DNA of 64,000 nucleotides from JAHFTY01 sp964584785 (GTDB taxonomy: Bacteria > Acidobacteriota > Terriglobia > 20CM-2-55-15), in NCBI GenBank assembly GCA_964584785.1, contig CAZPBY010000037.1:1-64000 (forward strand), in the 5' to 3' direction. The position numbers and the translations under genes are program-made. The notes under the pieces are model-generated. The model was not told the origin of the DNA, made no database searches, and saw nothing but the letters and a program-made list of their open reading frames with translations. Positions 52,412 through 60,584 of this stretch are shown piece after piece (positions within the stretch are counted from its first letter, which is position 1; each line of letters begins with the position of its first letter).

Positions 52412-52966
52412 ATGGGGAAATCCAAATCATGGTTGATCGCGGCGGCTACGGCATCATGCCTGGTCCCGGCAACTTTATCCGCGCAGGCGCTAAAGATCGG
52501 TGTTGTCGATATGCAGCGCGCAATCGTGCAAACCGTCGAAGGCAAGAAGGCGGAAGCCGCGTTCACGGCTCGACTCGAAGAACATCGAAAGAATATTGAA
52601 GGCAGGCAAAAACAGATCGAAGACGCGCAGAATAAACTGAAAACTCAGGACCGGCTCCTGGACGATAAAGTCCGGGCCGAACGCACGAGAGACATCGAGC
52701 GGCAAACAACCGATCTCAATCGGATTCAGGAAGACGCCCAACGCGACCTCGAAACCCTTCGTAACGATCTTATGAAGCCAATCGCCGAGGTGGCGGAGAG
52801 TGTTGTGAACGCCTACGCCAAGGAGCAAAACTTCTCAATCATCATCGACAGGTCCAACCCGCAAAACGATTCGATTCTCTATGTGAACGAGAACATCGAA
52901 ATCACCAACATCATCGTCAAACGCATCGACACCGAGTTGGCGAAAGCGGCTCCTAAGAAACCCTGA
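52412..52966 (+). CDS. OmpH/Skp-like periplasmic chaperone
   Basis: The 184-residue protein has a signal peptide ending near LSAQA and then the OmpH core. IGVVDMQRAIVQT opens the beta part, and a long charged coiled coil (about 50-115) and a closing DRSNPQNDSILYVNENIEITNIIVKRID strand follow. Skp-type trimers hold unfolded outer-membrane proteins. A GAGGTG ribosome site precedes ATG 52412. bamA and lpx genes, frequent neighbours of skp, are absent here. Confidence 0.85.
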   Translation: MGKSKSWLIAAATASCLVPATLSAQALKIGVVDMQRAIVQTVEGKKAEAAFTARLEEHRKNIEGRQKQIEDAQNKLKTQDRLLDDKVRAERTRDIERQTTDLNRIQEDAQRDLETLRNDLMKPIAEVAESVVNAYAKEQNFSIIIDRSNPQNDSILYVNENIEITNIIVKRIDTELAKAAPKKP

Positions 52967-52980
52967 GGGTTCGAGTTATC

Positions 52981-53017
52981 GTCACGAAGCCCGTCGCTGC
53001 GGGCCTCGTGACGGGCT
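52981..53017. repeat. Family A palindrome, internally deleted copy
   Basis: It begins with the 20-base family A start GTCACGAAGCCCGTCGCTGC, then jumps to a short closing segment (GTGACGGGCT), giving a stem AGCCCGTC/GACGGGCT (52988-52995 with 53010-53017). It lies between the convergent ompH and MBL genes and is probably a decayed copy. Confidence 0.75.
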
Positions 53018-53019
53018 AC

Positions 53020-54078
53020 TCACTTTCGCCGGTTGGGCATGTCCATAACTTCGTACATTCGCGATACCCACTGAGCATTTACCCCGAGTCCTTGAATTGT
53101 CGGGAAGTCTGGCTGGTGTGAAGTCATGTCGACGCGCTTTGCGGCATCCTCTGCCGAGACACCTTGCTGTTTCAGCCGTCCGACCTGCGTCCAGATATCG
53201 CGGAGGTAAGACTGATACGCGGTGATTTTTTCTTTCCCGGTGAACGCTTCGCCGTGACCGGGAAGAACGGTGTCGAAATCGAGTTTCTTCAGTTCGTCGA
53301 GCGTGTTGACCCACTCATCCGGGAAACCGTCGACCATGTTGGATGTGCCGTTCGTCATCAGGTCGCCGCTGCAAAGAATGCGCTCCGTGGGAAGGAACAC
53401 GACAACGTCACCGCCGGTGTGCCCGCGGCCGAGATAAAGCAGCTGGATTTCGCGGTTGCCGCGGAAAATCGTCAACTTGTCTTTCAGCGTAACATTCGGC
53501 GGCACTGCCTGCACCTCCGCCTGCGACGCTCGATTGGCTTCGGCCGCTTCGAGTTGTGCCTGCAGCTGATCCTTTCGTGCAGAATCGGTCTCGGCCGCCA
53601 GCCTCGTCTTCAGAGTCTCGATTCCAGCGGGCAATCCGGCGAGGTAGCTCGAAAAGAGTTTGTTTTCCTTGTCGTGCAGAAGCACGTCGCGCGTGAACTC
53701 GTGGCCGATGATCTCGACGCCTTCACCGAAAATCTGGGAGCCATGCGCGTGATCATAGTGGAAGTGCGTGATGATGACGTGACGCACCGGTTTCGGCGTG
53801 ATCGATTTCAACTCGTCCAGCAAAACCCAGGCAGCGGCCGGCGAGATGTGCGAATCCACCAACGTTACGTCTTTCTCATTGATGATGATCGAGGAGTTCG
53901 CACCGACGGTGAGCGCCCCGGTTCCAACGGCATGATAAATGTCGTCGCGGATTTTGTTGAACCGGTATGCCCTGGTCTTCTGAAGAACTCCGGCGGGCTT
54001 TGGAGTCCGCATCTGAGCGGCGGCGATACCGAACGCAATTATGAAGGCAGCCAGGAATCCTTTCGATAGTCGCGACAT
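53020..54078 (-). CDS. Exported MBL-fold metallohydrolase
   Basis: The 352-residue protein has a signal peptide (to about AAAQ22) and a metallo-beta-lactamase fold with THFHYDHAHG (HxHxDH metal site), GRGHTGGDVVVFLP (third His), LCSGD (bridging Asp) and VLPGHG (last His). A charged helical insertion (about 145-195) is unusual. The substrate could be a lactone, thioester or beta-lactam; the sequence cannot decide. It diverges from the tryptophan dioxygenase gene with a 32-bp gap. Confidence 0.85.
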   Translation of the reverse strand: MSRLSKGFLAAFIIAFGIAAAQMRTPKPAGVLQKTRAYRFNKIRDDIYHAVGTGALTVGANSSIIINEKDVTLVDSHISPAAAWVLLDELKSITPKPVRHVIITHFHYDHAHGSQIFGEGVEIIGHEFTRDVLLHDKENKLFSSYLAGLPAGIETLKTRLAAETDSARKDQLQAQLEAAEANRASQAEVQAVPPNVTLKDKLTIFRGNREIQLLYLGRGHTGGDVVVFLPTERILCSGDLMTNGTSNMVDGFPDEWVNTLDELKKLDFDTVLPGHGEAFTGKEKITAYQSYLRDIWTQVGRLKQQGVSAEDAAKRVDMTSHQPDFPTIQGLGVNAQWVSRMYEVMDMPNRRK

Positions 54079-54110
54079 GGGTATCCTCCTCAGGCGCTAT
54101 ACTGAACGGA

Positions 54111-54926
54111 ATGGCGACCAATCAAAATACCGCACACGACCTCGATTACAAAGGTTATCTGCAGCTGGACACTCTACTGGATCTTCAGCGTCCGCTTGCC
54201 GATCCCGGCTGTCACGACGAGATGCTTTTCATCGTGATCCACCAGGTCTTCGAGTTATGGTTTCGTCTGATGATCCATGAAATCGACCGTGTCTTTGCGC
54301 TGCTGGATGAAGGCGACACGCGGGAAAGCGAGCGGATTGTCCGCCGGCTGACATCGATTGTCCGGCTGTTCATCCCAAAGCTCAGCGTTCTTGAAACGAT
54401 GATCCCCTCCGACTTCATCAAATTCCGCGATCTGCTCAAACCGGCCAGCGGTTTTCAATCGTTTCAATTCCGCGAAGTCGAGTTCGCGTCCGGGCTGAAG
54501 GATGCGCGATACATCGCCATGTTCCAGTCCGACCCGGAAGGAAAGGCGCGGCTGACGAAGCGCCTGAACGAGCCGTCCATGTGGGATCGCCTGATGACGC
54601 TGCTGAAACGCAGAGGCTGTGACGTGCAGGATGAGCGCGCGCAGATCGAAACGGTTGTCGGGCTCTATCGCCGGGGCGGAGATCACGACCTGCGGATGCT
54701 TTGCGAAGCCCTGATCGAATACGACGAGATGTTTTCGTTATGGCGTGAACATCACGTGCGGATGGCTCAGCGCATGATCGGTGGGAAACCGGGAACCGGG
54801 CAGAAGGTTGCGGAACAGGCGTACGGTAAGGCGGGACCGATGGGAACAATGGGCGTCGATTACCTGGCAACGACGCTCAACAAGCGCTTCTTTCCGGTCC
54901 TGTGGGCGGCCCGCACCGAGATGTAA
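54111..54926 (+). CDS. kynA: Tryptophan 2,3-dioxygenase
   Basis: The 271-residue heme enzyme opens the indole ring of L-tryptophan to N-formylkynurenine. Motifs are the N-terminal YKGYLQLDTLLDLQ, HDEMLFIVIHQVFELWF, REVEFASG, and WREHHVRMAQRMIG with the heme-ligand His. The C-terminal loop is KPGTGQKVAEQAYGKAG, where typical enzymes have KRGTGGSSG, so substrate contacts may differ. No kynureninase or formamidase gene is beside it. A family A palindrome follows. Confidence 0.85.
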   Translation: MATNQNTAHDLDYKGYLQLDTLLDLQRPLADPGCHDEMLFIVIHQVFELWFRLMIHEIDRVFALLDEGDTRESERIVRRLTSIVRLFIPKLSVLETMIPSDFIKFRDLLKPASGFQSFQFREVEFASGLKDARYIAMFQSDPEGKARLTKRLNEPSMWDRLMTLLKRRGCDVQDERAQIETVVGLYRRGGDHDLRMLCEALIEYDEMFSLWREHHVRMAQRMIGGKPGTGQKVAEQAYGKAGPMGTMGVDYLATTLNKRFFPVLWAARTEM

Positions 54927-55016
54927 CCACGAAGCCCGTCGCTGCGCTCCGGGTTCCGAACACTTGGCGTTAGTGGAGAACGTTCAGAACCCGAAGCGCA
55001 GCGACGGGCTTCGTGG
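54927..55016. repeat. Family A palindromic repeat
   Basis: The 34-base arms 54927-54960 and 54983-55016 are inverted complements with two mismatches around a 22-base centre. It lies between the convergent tryptophan dioxygenase and dienelactone hydrolase-like genes. Confidence 0.9.
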
Positions 55017-55023
55017 AACATTG

Positions 55024-55968
55024 CTAACTTTTCAACGTCCTGTTAAAGAACGCGAGGGTCCGCTGCCACGACAGATCGGCCGAAGCCTTGTCATAGCGGG
55101 CGGTCGAATCGTTGTGGAATCCATGCTGCGCACCGGCGTACGTGTAGGACTCGTATTTCACCTTGGCTGCATCCAGCGCTGTCTTGTAATTCGGCCAGTT
55201 GCCCGTAATGCGCGTGTCCATTTCGGCGTAATGGAGGCAGAGTTCGGCTTTAATCTTCGCCGCATCTTCGGCGCTGGGCTGCGATCCATAATAAGGAGCC
55301 GCAGCGGCCAGGTCCGCGCCCAACCGCACCGCCAGGGTATTGCAAACGCCTCCGCCGTAGCAGAATCCCACGGTTCCGATCTTGCCGGTGCAGTCCGGAC
55401 GTTTCTTCAGCCACATCGCACCGCTGACCCAATCCTCTGTGAGTTTCTTGCCATCGAGCGAGGACTGCATCTGAGTCGCTTTCTGATCCGCGGTTGTGAC
55501 TTCATTTGCATCGACCTTGCCTCCGACTGCATAGGATGCCCAGTTCGAAGGATAGCCGCCGAGTGAACTCAGCGCATCCGGCCCGTACGCCATGAAACCG
55601 GCGACGGCAAGGCGTCTCACGACATCTTGAACGTAGGGATTCAATCCGCGATTTTCATGGACGACGAGAACACCGGGCAGTTTGCCCGTCCCGCTGGCGG
55701 GCCGAACCAAATAGCCTTTGATCTTTCCGGTGCCGTCAGGCGAATCAAACGTCTCCCACGACGCTTTGATGCGTTTGTCGTCGGGAGCAACCTGCTGCGC
55801 CAGCGCGTAATTCGGCGTCAGGCTCTCCAGCATCGCCGCGGCGGCAATCGCGCCGACCACTTTCGTGGCGCTGTCCATGAAATCGCGCCGGCCGATATCG
55901 CCGTGGATAAACAGGTCGAAGAGGTTCAGTACCTCTTGCGGGAAATCGGATGCTTTCTTTCGCTCCAT
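55024..55968 (-). CDS. Exported dienelactone hydrolase family protein
   Basis: The 314-residue protein has an N-terminal about 60-residue region with a Tat-like GRRDFMDSATKVVGAIAAAAML motif. The dienelactone hydrolase domain has VVHENRG, nucleophile Cys203 in GFCYGGG, Asp251 and His282 in AQHGFHND. Dienelactone hydrolases open lactones from chlorocatechol pathways; exported relatives have unknown substrates. I choose ATG 55968, which follows GGGGTG; an upstream GTG three codons earlier is less likely. Confidence 0.85.
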   Translation of the reverse strand: MERKKASDFPQEVLNLFDLFIHGDIGRRDFMDSATKVVGAIAAAAMLESLTPNYALAQQVAPDDKRIKASWETFDSPDGTGKIKGYLVRPASGTGKLPGVLVVHENRGLNPYVQDVVRRLAVAGFMAYGPDALSSLGGYPSNWASYAVGGKVDANEVTTADQKATQMQSSLDGKKLTEDWVSGAMWLKKRPDCTGKIGTVGFCYGGGVCNTLAVRLGADLAAAAPYYGSQPSAEDAAKIKAELCLHYAEMDTRITGNWPNYKTALDAAKVKYESYTYAGAQHGFHNDSTARYDKASADLSWQRTLAFFNRTLKS

Positions 55969-56053
55969 AAGCTTCACCCCTTATGTTTTTTTGTCGGTCA
56001 GAGAAAGATGCAGGGCGACAAGGATATCACTCTTAATGTAGTTTTGGAGCCCG

Positions 56054-57415
56054 ATGCACATGCCCGTAGCCACGCCATCCACTACAAACGACCGGAAAGA
56101 AATTTTTGGCTGGATGATGTACGACTGGGCCAATTCCGCGTTTAGCACAACGGTTGCAGGCGCACTGCTGGCGCCGTATGTGACAACGCTGGCGCAAACA
56201 GCCGTCGGCGATAACGGTGTGGTCCTCCGCCTGGGAGCTCTCGGGGCCGTCACTGCGAAGTCGTTCTTTCCGTATTGCATCTCGATGTCGGTCTTACTTC
56301 AGGTGTTCCTGCTGCCGGTGTTGGGCGCCATCGCGGACTACTCGCACCTGAAGAAGTGGCTCATGGGCGTCTTCTGCTATGCGGGAGCGGCCGCCACATG
56401 TCTGATGTTTTTTGTCACGGGACGCTGGTATCTCGCCGGAGGACTGCTATTCATTTTTGCCAATCTGAGCTTCGGCGCGTCGATCGTGCTGTACAACGCG
56501 TTCCTGCCTGAGATTTGCACGGATGACCAAAGCGACAAGGTATCGAGCCGCGGCTACGCGCTGGGATATCTGGGTGGCGGACTGCTTCTAGCCTTGAATT
56601 TCGCGCTGCTGGTTGGTGCCAACACGCTGGGTATCAGCGCGGGGCTTGCGGTCAGAATCTCTCTGTTGTCTGCAGGAATATGGTGGGGCGCGTTTTCCGT
56701 CGTTACGTTCGCAAGGTTGCAGTCACGATCGCCGAAACGATCGTTGCCCACGAGCCAGAACTATCTCACGGTCGGATTCAAGGAATTGCGGTCGACATTT
56801 CGCGAGCTGGCGAGATTGCCGCTCACGCTGAGATACTTGATTGGATATTTGTTTTTCAACGACGGCATTCAGACCGTTATCGGTCTTGCCGCTGTCTTTC
56901 TTTCGCAGGAGTTGTTCACGCCCGAACAAAGAACTGCCGGCGTCGACCAGACGTTCGTCCTGGAGATTTTCCTGATGGTGCAGTTCGTCGCTTTCTTCGG
57001 CGCCATGCTGTTTGAACGCACCGCGTCATGGGTCGGGACCAAAAAGGCGTTGCTGATATCGCTCGTTTTGTGGAGCGCCGTCGTGATCTATGACTATGGC
57101 CTTCTGCGGACGACCGGTCAGGCATGGGGCATGGCCGTGGTGGTGGCGCTGATTCTCGGTGGATCCCAGGCGCTGTCGAGGTCGCTGTTCTCGCGCATGA
57201 TTCCGGCAGGATTCGAGGCGTCGTTCTTCGGACTGTACGAAGTTTCCGAACGCGGAACGTCATGGATCGGACCGGGGTTGTTCGGCCTGGTGGTTGAAAT
57301 CACGGGTTCGTACCGGCAGGCCATTCTGTCCCTCATCGTTCTGTTTATCGTAGGCACACTCATCCTCGTGTTCACCGACACGGACCGCGCGGTTCGCGAG
57401 GCCAACAGCATTTGA
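56054..57415 (+). CDS. UMF1/Atg22-type MFS transporter
   Basis: The 453-residue protein has about twelve helices and the UMF1 family opening GWMMYDWANSAFSTTV, then YNAFLPEIC and SRGYALGYLGGG, typical of Atg22-like proteins (PF11700). GGSQALSRSLFSRMIP and FFGLYEVSERGTSWIGP complete the family pattern. Yeast Atg22 exports amino acids from the vacuole; the bacterial substrate is unknown. It is 36 bp before the cytochrome c gene and in the same direction. Confidence 0.85.
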   Translation: MHMPVATPSTTNDRKEIFGWMMYDWANSAFSTTVAGALLAPYVTTLAQTAVGDNGVVLRLGALGAVTAKSFFPYCISMSVLLQVFLLPVLGAIADYSHLKKWLMGVFCYAGAAATCLMFFVTGRWYLAGGLLFIFANLSFGASIVLYNAFLPEICTDDQSDKVSSRGYALGYLGGGLLLALNFALLVGANTLGISAGLAVRISLLSAGIWWGAFSVVTFARLQSRSPKRSLPTSQNYLTVGFKELRSTFRELARLPLTLRYLIGYLFFNDGIQTVIGLAAVFLSQELFTPEQRTAGVDQTFVLEIFLMVQFVAFFGAMLFERTASWVGTKKALLISLVLWSAVVIYDYGLLRTTGQAWGMAVVVALILGGSQALSRSLFSRMIPAGFEASFFGLYEVSERGTSWIGPGLFGLVVEITGSYRQAILSLIVLFIVGTLILVFTDTDRAVREANSI

Positions 57416-57451
57416 GATCCGCGCGGCGCACCGATAGAATTCGGCACAATC

Positions 57452-58210
57452 ATGCGGTCTAAACTTCTTCTGTTGCTCATGCCGGCTCTGGCACTGGCCG
57501 GTGTGCAGGCGACATCGGGCAAAAAAACAATCTGGTCGGGCGTGTACACGAAAGCCCAGGCGGCGCGAGGACAGGCCACTTATGAAATGAACTGTGCCCG
57601 GTGTCACGGCGCAGACTTGAATTCCAACCCCCAGGCTTCGCTGACCGGATCCGATTTCATGCAGCGCTGGCGCGAAGACAACGTGGAAAGCCTGTTCACC
57701 TTTGTGCGAACCAGCATGCCGCCGATGCGTCGCGGCGGACCTCAGCGTGTGCCGTTGAGCGACGCGGAGTATATCGACATCATCTCTTACATCTTTCAGG
57801 CAAACCGATTTCCCGAAGGAGACCATGAACTGGCAGCCGCCGACATAGCGTCGATTCAAATCGAAGGCAGGGACGGTCCACAGCCGTTGCCCAACTCCTC
57901 GCTGATCGTGACCGTCGGTTGCATGACGAAAATGGGCCCCGATAGCTGGGGACTGACGAACGCCATCGAACCCGTCCGGACACGTGTTGCGGACATCGCA
58001 ACTTCCGACGAGATTAAAGCCGCACTAGGCAAACCCGCCGGCACGCTCAGTTTCAAACTGCAAAACATCCTGTACCTTGGCCCCGATTTCAAACCGGAAG
58101 CGTTGGAAGGTCACCGCATACAGGCGAAAGGCATTCTGATTCGACAGCCGAACGCAGAGCGTATCGACATCCGCTCCGTGGCAGAAGTGTCGTCCACCTG
58201 CGGCAAGTAG
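57452..58210 (+). CDS. Periplasmic cytochrome c domain protein
   Basis: The 252-residue protein has a signal peptide (to about 20) and a class I cytochrome c domain with CARCH (48-52) and an axial Met in TSMPPMRRGG. The C-terminal about 110 residues (VTVGCMTKMGPDSWGL..., GTLSFKLQNILYLG, AKGILIRQPNAERIDI) form a separate domain of unknown function with an OB-like strand pattern. It may pass electrons from dehydrogenases such as the quinoprotein at 398-2506. It converges on the M56 gene with a 6-bp gap. Confidence 0.8.
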   Translation: MRSKLLLLLMPALALAGVQATSGKKTIWSGVYTKAQAARGQATYEMNCARCHGADLNSNPQASLTGSDFMQRWREDNVESLFTFVRTSMPPMRRGGPQRVPLSDAEYIDIISYIFQANRFPEGDHELAAADIASIQIEGRDGPQPLPNSSLIVTVGCMTKMGPDSWGLTNAIEPVRTRVADIATSDEIKAALGKPAGTLSFKLQNILYLGPDFKPEALEGHRIQAKGILIRQPNAERIDIRSVAEVSSTCGK

Positions 58211-58216
58211 CGCTCC

Positions 58217-60103
58217 CTAAAAAGGACGCCTTACTCCTGGGACAATAATCTGCAACTCGGCTCCGTTTTGTTCCAGCGGAATGAATCGGAATTCCAGGTG
58301 CTCGTCAAACTGACGCACCGCCGCTCCGGTTTTTTCGATCAGTTCCTTGGAAACCTCATCGCCCTCGCGGATGGGCAAACGCGACATAAGACTGCCTTCC
58401 AATTCTCCCGACGAGAACCCGACGAAACGCACCGACTTCAAAACGCGTCCGACCGCCGACTCTGGCTTGGTCGCCGCTGCAATCTTATACTCGCGAGTGA
58501 TGGCCGCATATTCGGCTTCAAGTTGTTTCCGAGCTTTCATGTCGTCCAGGTCGCGGAATTGTTGTTTCTCGAGTTCGGCATTACCTTCCTTCCATTTGAC
58601 TAAATCGGTATACGCAATCCTGGCTTCTTCGAGTTGTTTTTCAATTTCCTTTTGCGACGGTTGCGTTTCTGCATTCGACGACAACTCTTTCTTTCGCAGT
58701 TCCAATGTGGCCTTCTCTTCCGAGCGGGCCTGCTCCAATTCCCGCCGCTCATTCTGCACCGCCTTTGCATCGAAGGCGACGTGAACGACTCTCGTTGTCT
58801 GAGAGGAATCGGAAACGAAATGCCACTGAAGGATGGACTGCAGTACGGCTCGTCTCAATTCCGTAGGACCGCTTAAAACGCGCGCATCGACGACGTTCCC
58901 GGCCTTGTCGAGAGTCACTTCAGCGGACACCGAACCTTGAATTCCGTTTGTGATCGCCGCTCGCGGATACTCGATGCCGGTACGATGCACGACATTTGCG
59001 GCGCCGAGGTTCACCGCGACTCCTGGAGAGTCCTGGCCGGCAATGGCTGCCATCTTTTTGAGATCCGCACTTAGTTTGGCCTGTTCAATGCTCTGCACCC
59101 CAGGTTCCGGCTTCTGCGGTTCGGCGCGAAGCCCGTTCATACTTGCAAGAACGCCGGCCAGCGCGAGGCTGAATACCAATAAACCCGATATTTTGGATGG
59201 TCCGTATTCCATGGTTTTTACTCCGATGATTCGTTGAATTCGATAAAACAATCCACTGCCTCCGGCCCCGAGAACCATGCTCGGTTGGAGCACGCGCTCC
59301 TTCTCGAGGGCGGTGAGTGCGTGGGCATAACAAAGGGCGTCGCCGCAGCAGTGGATGACCGCGTCGTCGCAGCACAACTCGCGTTCATGACGGATTCGTG
59401 ACGACGTCCACCACACGGCCGGGTGGTAGAACAACAATGTTTCAATGACGACCTGAAATGCGCTGACGAGGTAATCGAGCCTGCGAACGTGCGCCAGTTC
59501 ATGCGCGATGACTGCCTCCAGTTGTTCGGGAGTCAGGCCGAGCACGCTGGACGCTGGAAGGAGAACGACTGGACGGAGCCAGCCCACAACGCTTGGCGCA
59601 TCCGCCATCGAGGACAGCAATAGCCGGACGTTCCGCGCAATCCCCATCCGGTTGACAAGACGAAGAAGGATCATCTCAATGCGCCGGTCCGCCGGCCGGC
59701 CCTGGCGTTTCAAGGCGTAGATGTATTTGCATCCCCAGACAATCCGTACCGAAAAAAGGAGCACCCCGACGGACCAGACTGTCAGAGCCCACGATTGGAC
59801 CCAGGCCAGCCAGGGTGCGTTGGTGGAGTTAAGGAAGACAACACTGGAGGTACTTTGAACAGGCAGAGCCGGCAACCCGGAGTGAACGGAGCCGATTGCA
59901 AGCCGTCCTTCATAAACCCACGCGGTCGTGACAACCGGAAGTATCGCCAGAACAGCCAGCGCGAAGCAGCTTGCGGCATATCTGGCGTTCGCCGATCGTT
60001 TCCTTAGGGCGAAGAGAGTGATCCAGAGCAGGAGGGCTACAGCAAGCCCTTGCCACAAGAAGTGCAACAGCGCGGCGCTTAATGCATCGGTGAGGGCGGT
60101 CAT
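58217..60103 (-). CDS. BlaR1-like M56 peptidase fused to TonB-like and POTRA-like domains
   Basis: The 628-residue protein begins with four or more transmembrane helices and a cytosolic/membrane M56 zinc peptidase: HELAH at 201-205 and HERELCCDDAVIH. From about 360 on it has a TonB-C-like domain (ITNGIQGSVSAEVTLDKAGNVVDARVLSGPTELRRAVLQSI), a charged coiled coil (about 455-535), and a last part (about 555-625, VRFVGFSSGELEGSLMSRLPIREGDEVSKELI) resembling a POTRA domain. It overlaps the BlaI-type repressor gene by 4 bp, so it likely inactivates that repressor after an envelope signal. It lacks a penicillin-binding domain. Confidence 0.85.
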   Translation of the reverse strand: MTALTDALSAALLHFLWQGLAVALLLWITLFALRKRSANARYAASCFALAVLAILPVVTTAWVYEGRLAIGSVHSGLPALPVQSTSSVVFLNSTNAPWLAWVQSWALTVWSVGVLLFSVRIVWGCKYIYALKRQGRPADRRIEMILLRLVNRMGIARNVRLLLSSMADAPSVVGWLRPVVLLPASSVLGLTPEQLEAVIAHELAHVRRLDYLVSAFQVVIETLLFYHPAVWWTSSRIRHERELCCDDAVIHCCGDALCYAHALTALEKERVLQPSMVLGAGGSGLFYRIQRIIGVKTMEYGPSKISGLLVFSLALAGVLASMNGLRAEPQKPEPGVQSIEQAKLSADLKKMAAIAGQDSPGVAVNLGAANVVHRTGIEYPRAAITNGIQGSVSAEVTLDKAGNVVDARVLSGPTELRRAVLQSILQWHFVSDSSQTTRVVHVAFDAKAVQNERRELEQARSEEKATLELRKKELSSNAETQPSQKEIEKQLEEARIAYTDLVKWKEGNAELEKQQFRDLDDMKARKQLEAEYAAITREYKIAAATKPESAVGRVLKSVRFVGFSSGELEGSLMSRLPIREGDEVSKELIEKTGAAVRQFDEHLEFRFIPLEQNGAELQIIVPGVRRPF

Positions 60104-60489
60104 TTCTTTTCTCCTTCTTCGTATCGATCCAGCAGCTTTTCTATCTTGTCGAGGTCTTCCGGCGATGTCCGTTTGGTGGCGAGCGCCTGCATGACAAGCG
60201 ACTTTACGGAACCGTCGAAAGCTCCTTGAATGAGATCGCGCAGCAGATGGCGCTGCGTTTGCGACTGTGTGAACCGGGCGCGATAAATCTGCGGACGGAC
60301 GTTTTCATCGCGTTCGACGAGATTCTTCTCCGTCATGATCTGGAGGAGTTTCAAAACAGTCGTGTATCCCGTCGGCCTCGACTGATTCAATTCGGACTGA
60401 ATCTCTCGAACCGATTTGGGCCCGAGGTTCCACAACACACGCAAAATGGAGAGTTCGGCTTTTGTCGGACGAATCTGCTTGGTAGGCAT
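60100..60489 (-). CDS. BlaI/MecI/CopY family transcriptional repressor
   Basis: The 129-residue protein is a winged-helix regulator: PTKAELSILRVLWNLGPKSVREIQ, and the recognition region RPTGYTTVLKLLQIMTEKNLVERDE, as in BlaI/MecI. The C-terminal dimerisation helices follow. It is expected to bind the palindromes at 60499-60542 immediately upstream, repressing itself and perhaps the divergent TolB-like gene, until the M56 protease cleaves it. I choose ATG 60489 (MPTKQIRP); the longer frame reads through the operator. Confidence 0.88.
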   Translation of the reverse strand: MPTKQIRPTKAELSILRVLWNLGPKSVREIQSELNQSRPTGYTTVLKLLQIMTEKNLVERDENVRPQIYRARFTQSQTQRHLLRDLIQGAFDGSVKSLVMQALATKRTSPEDLDKIEKLLDRYEEGEKK

Positions 60490-60498
60490 ACCGGCAAT

Positions 60499-60542
60499 AT
60501 GACGAAGACTTTCGTCATTTGTCAACGAAAACTTTCGTCAAC
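60499..60542. promoter_or_regulatory. Two palindromic operators for the BlaI-type repressor
   Basis: Site 1 is ATGACGAA-GACT-TTCGTCAT (60499-60518), a perfect 8-bp-arm palindrome. Site 2 is GTCAACGAAA-AC-TTTCGTCAAC (60521-60542), with 8 of 10 positions matched. Both share ACGAA/TTCGT. They start 10 bp upstream of the repressor start codon and face the divergent gene at 60585, so autoregulation and shared control are likely. Confidence 0.75.
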
Positions 60543-60584
60543 TTGCAATGCGCCGCGATTTGGCGGGAGAATCCAGCAAGCACA

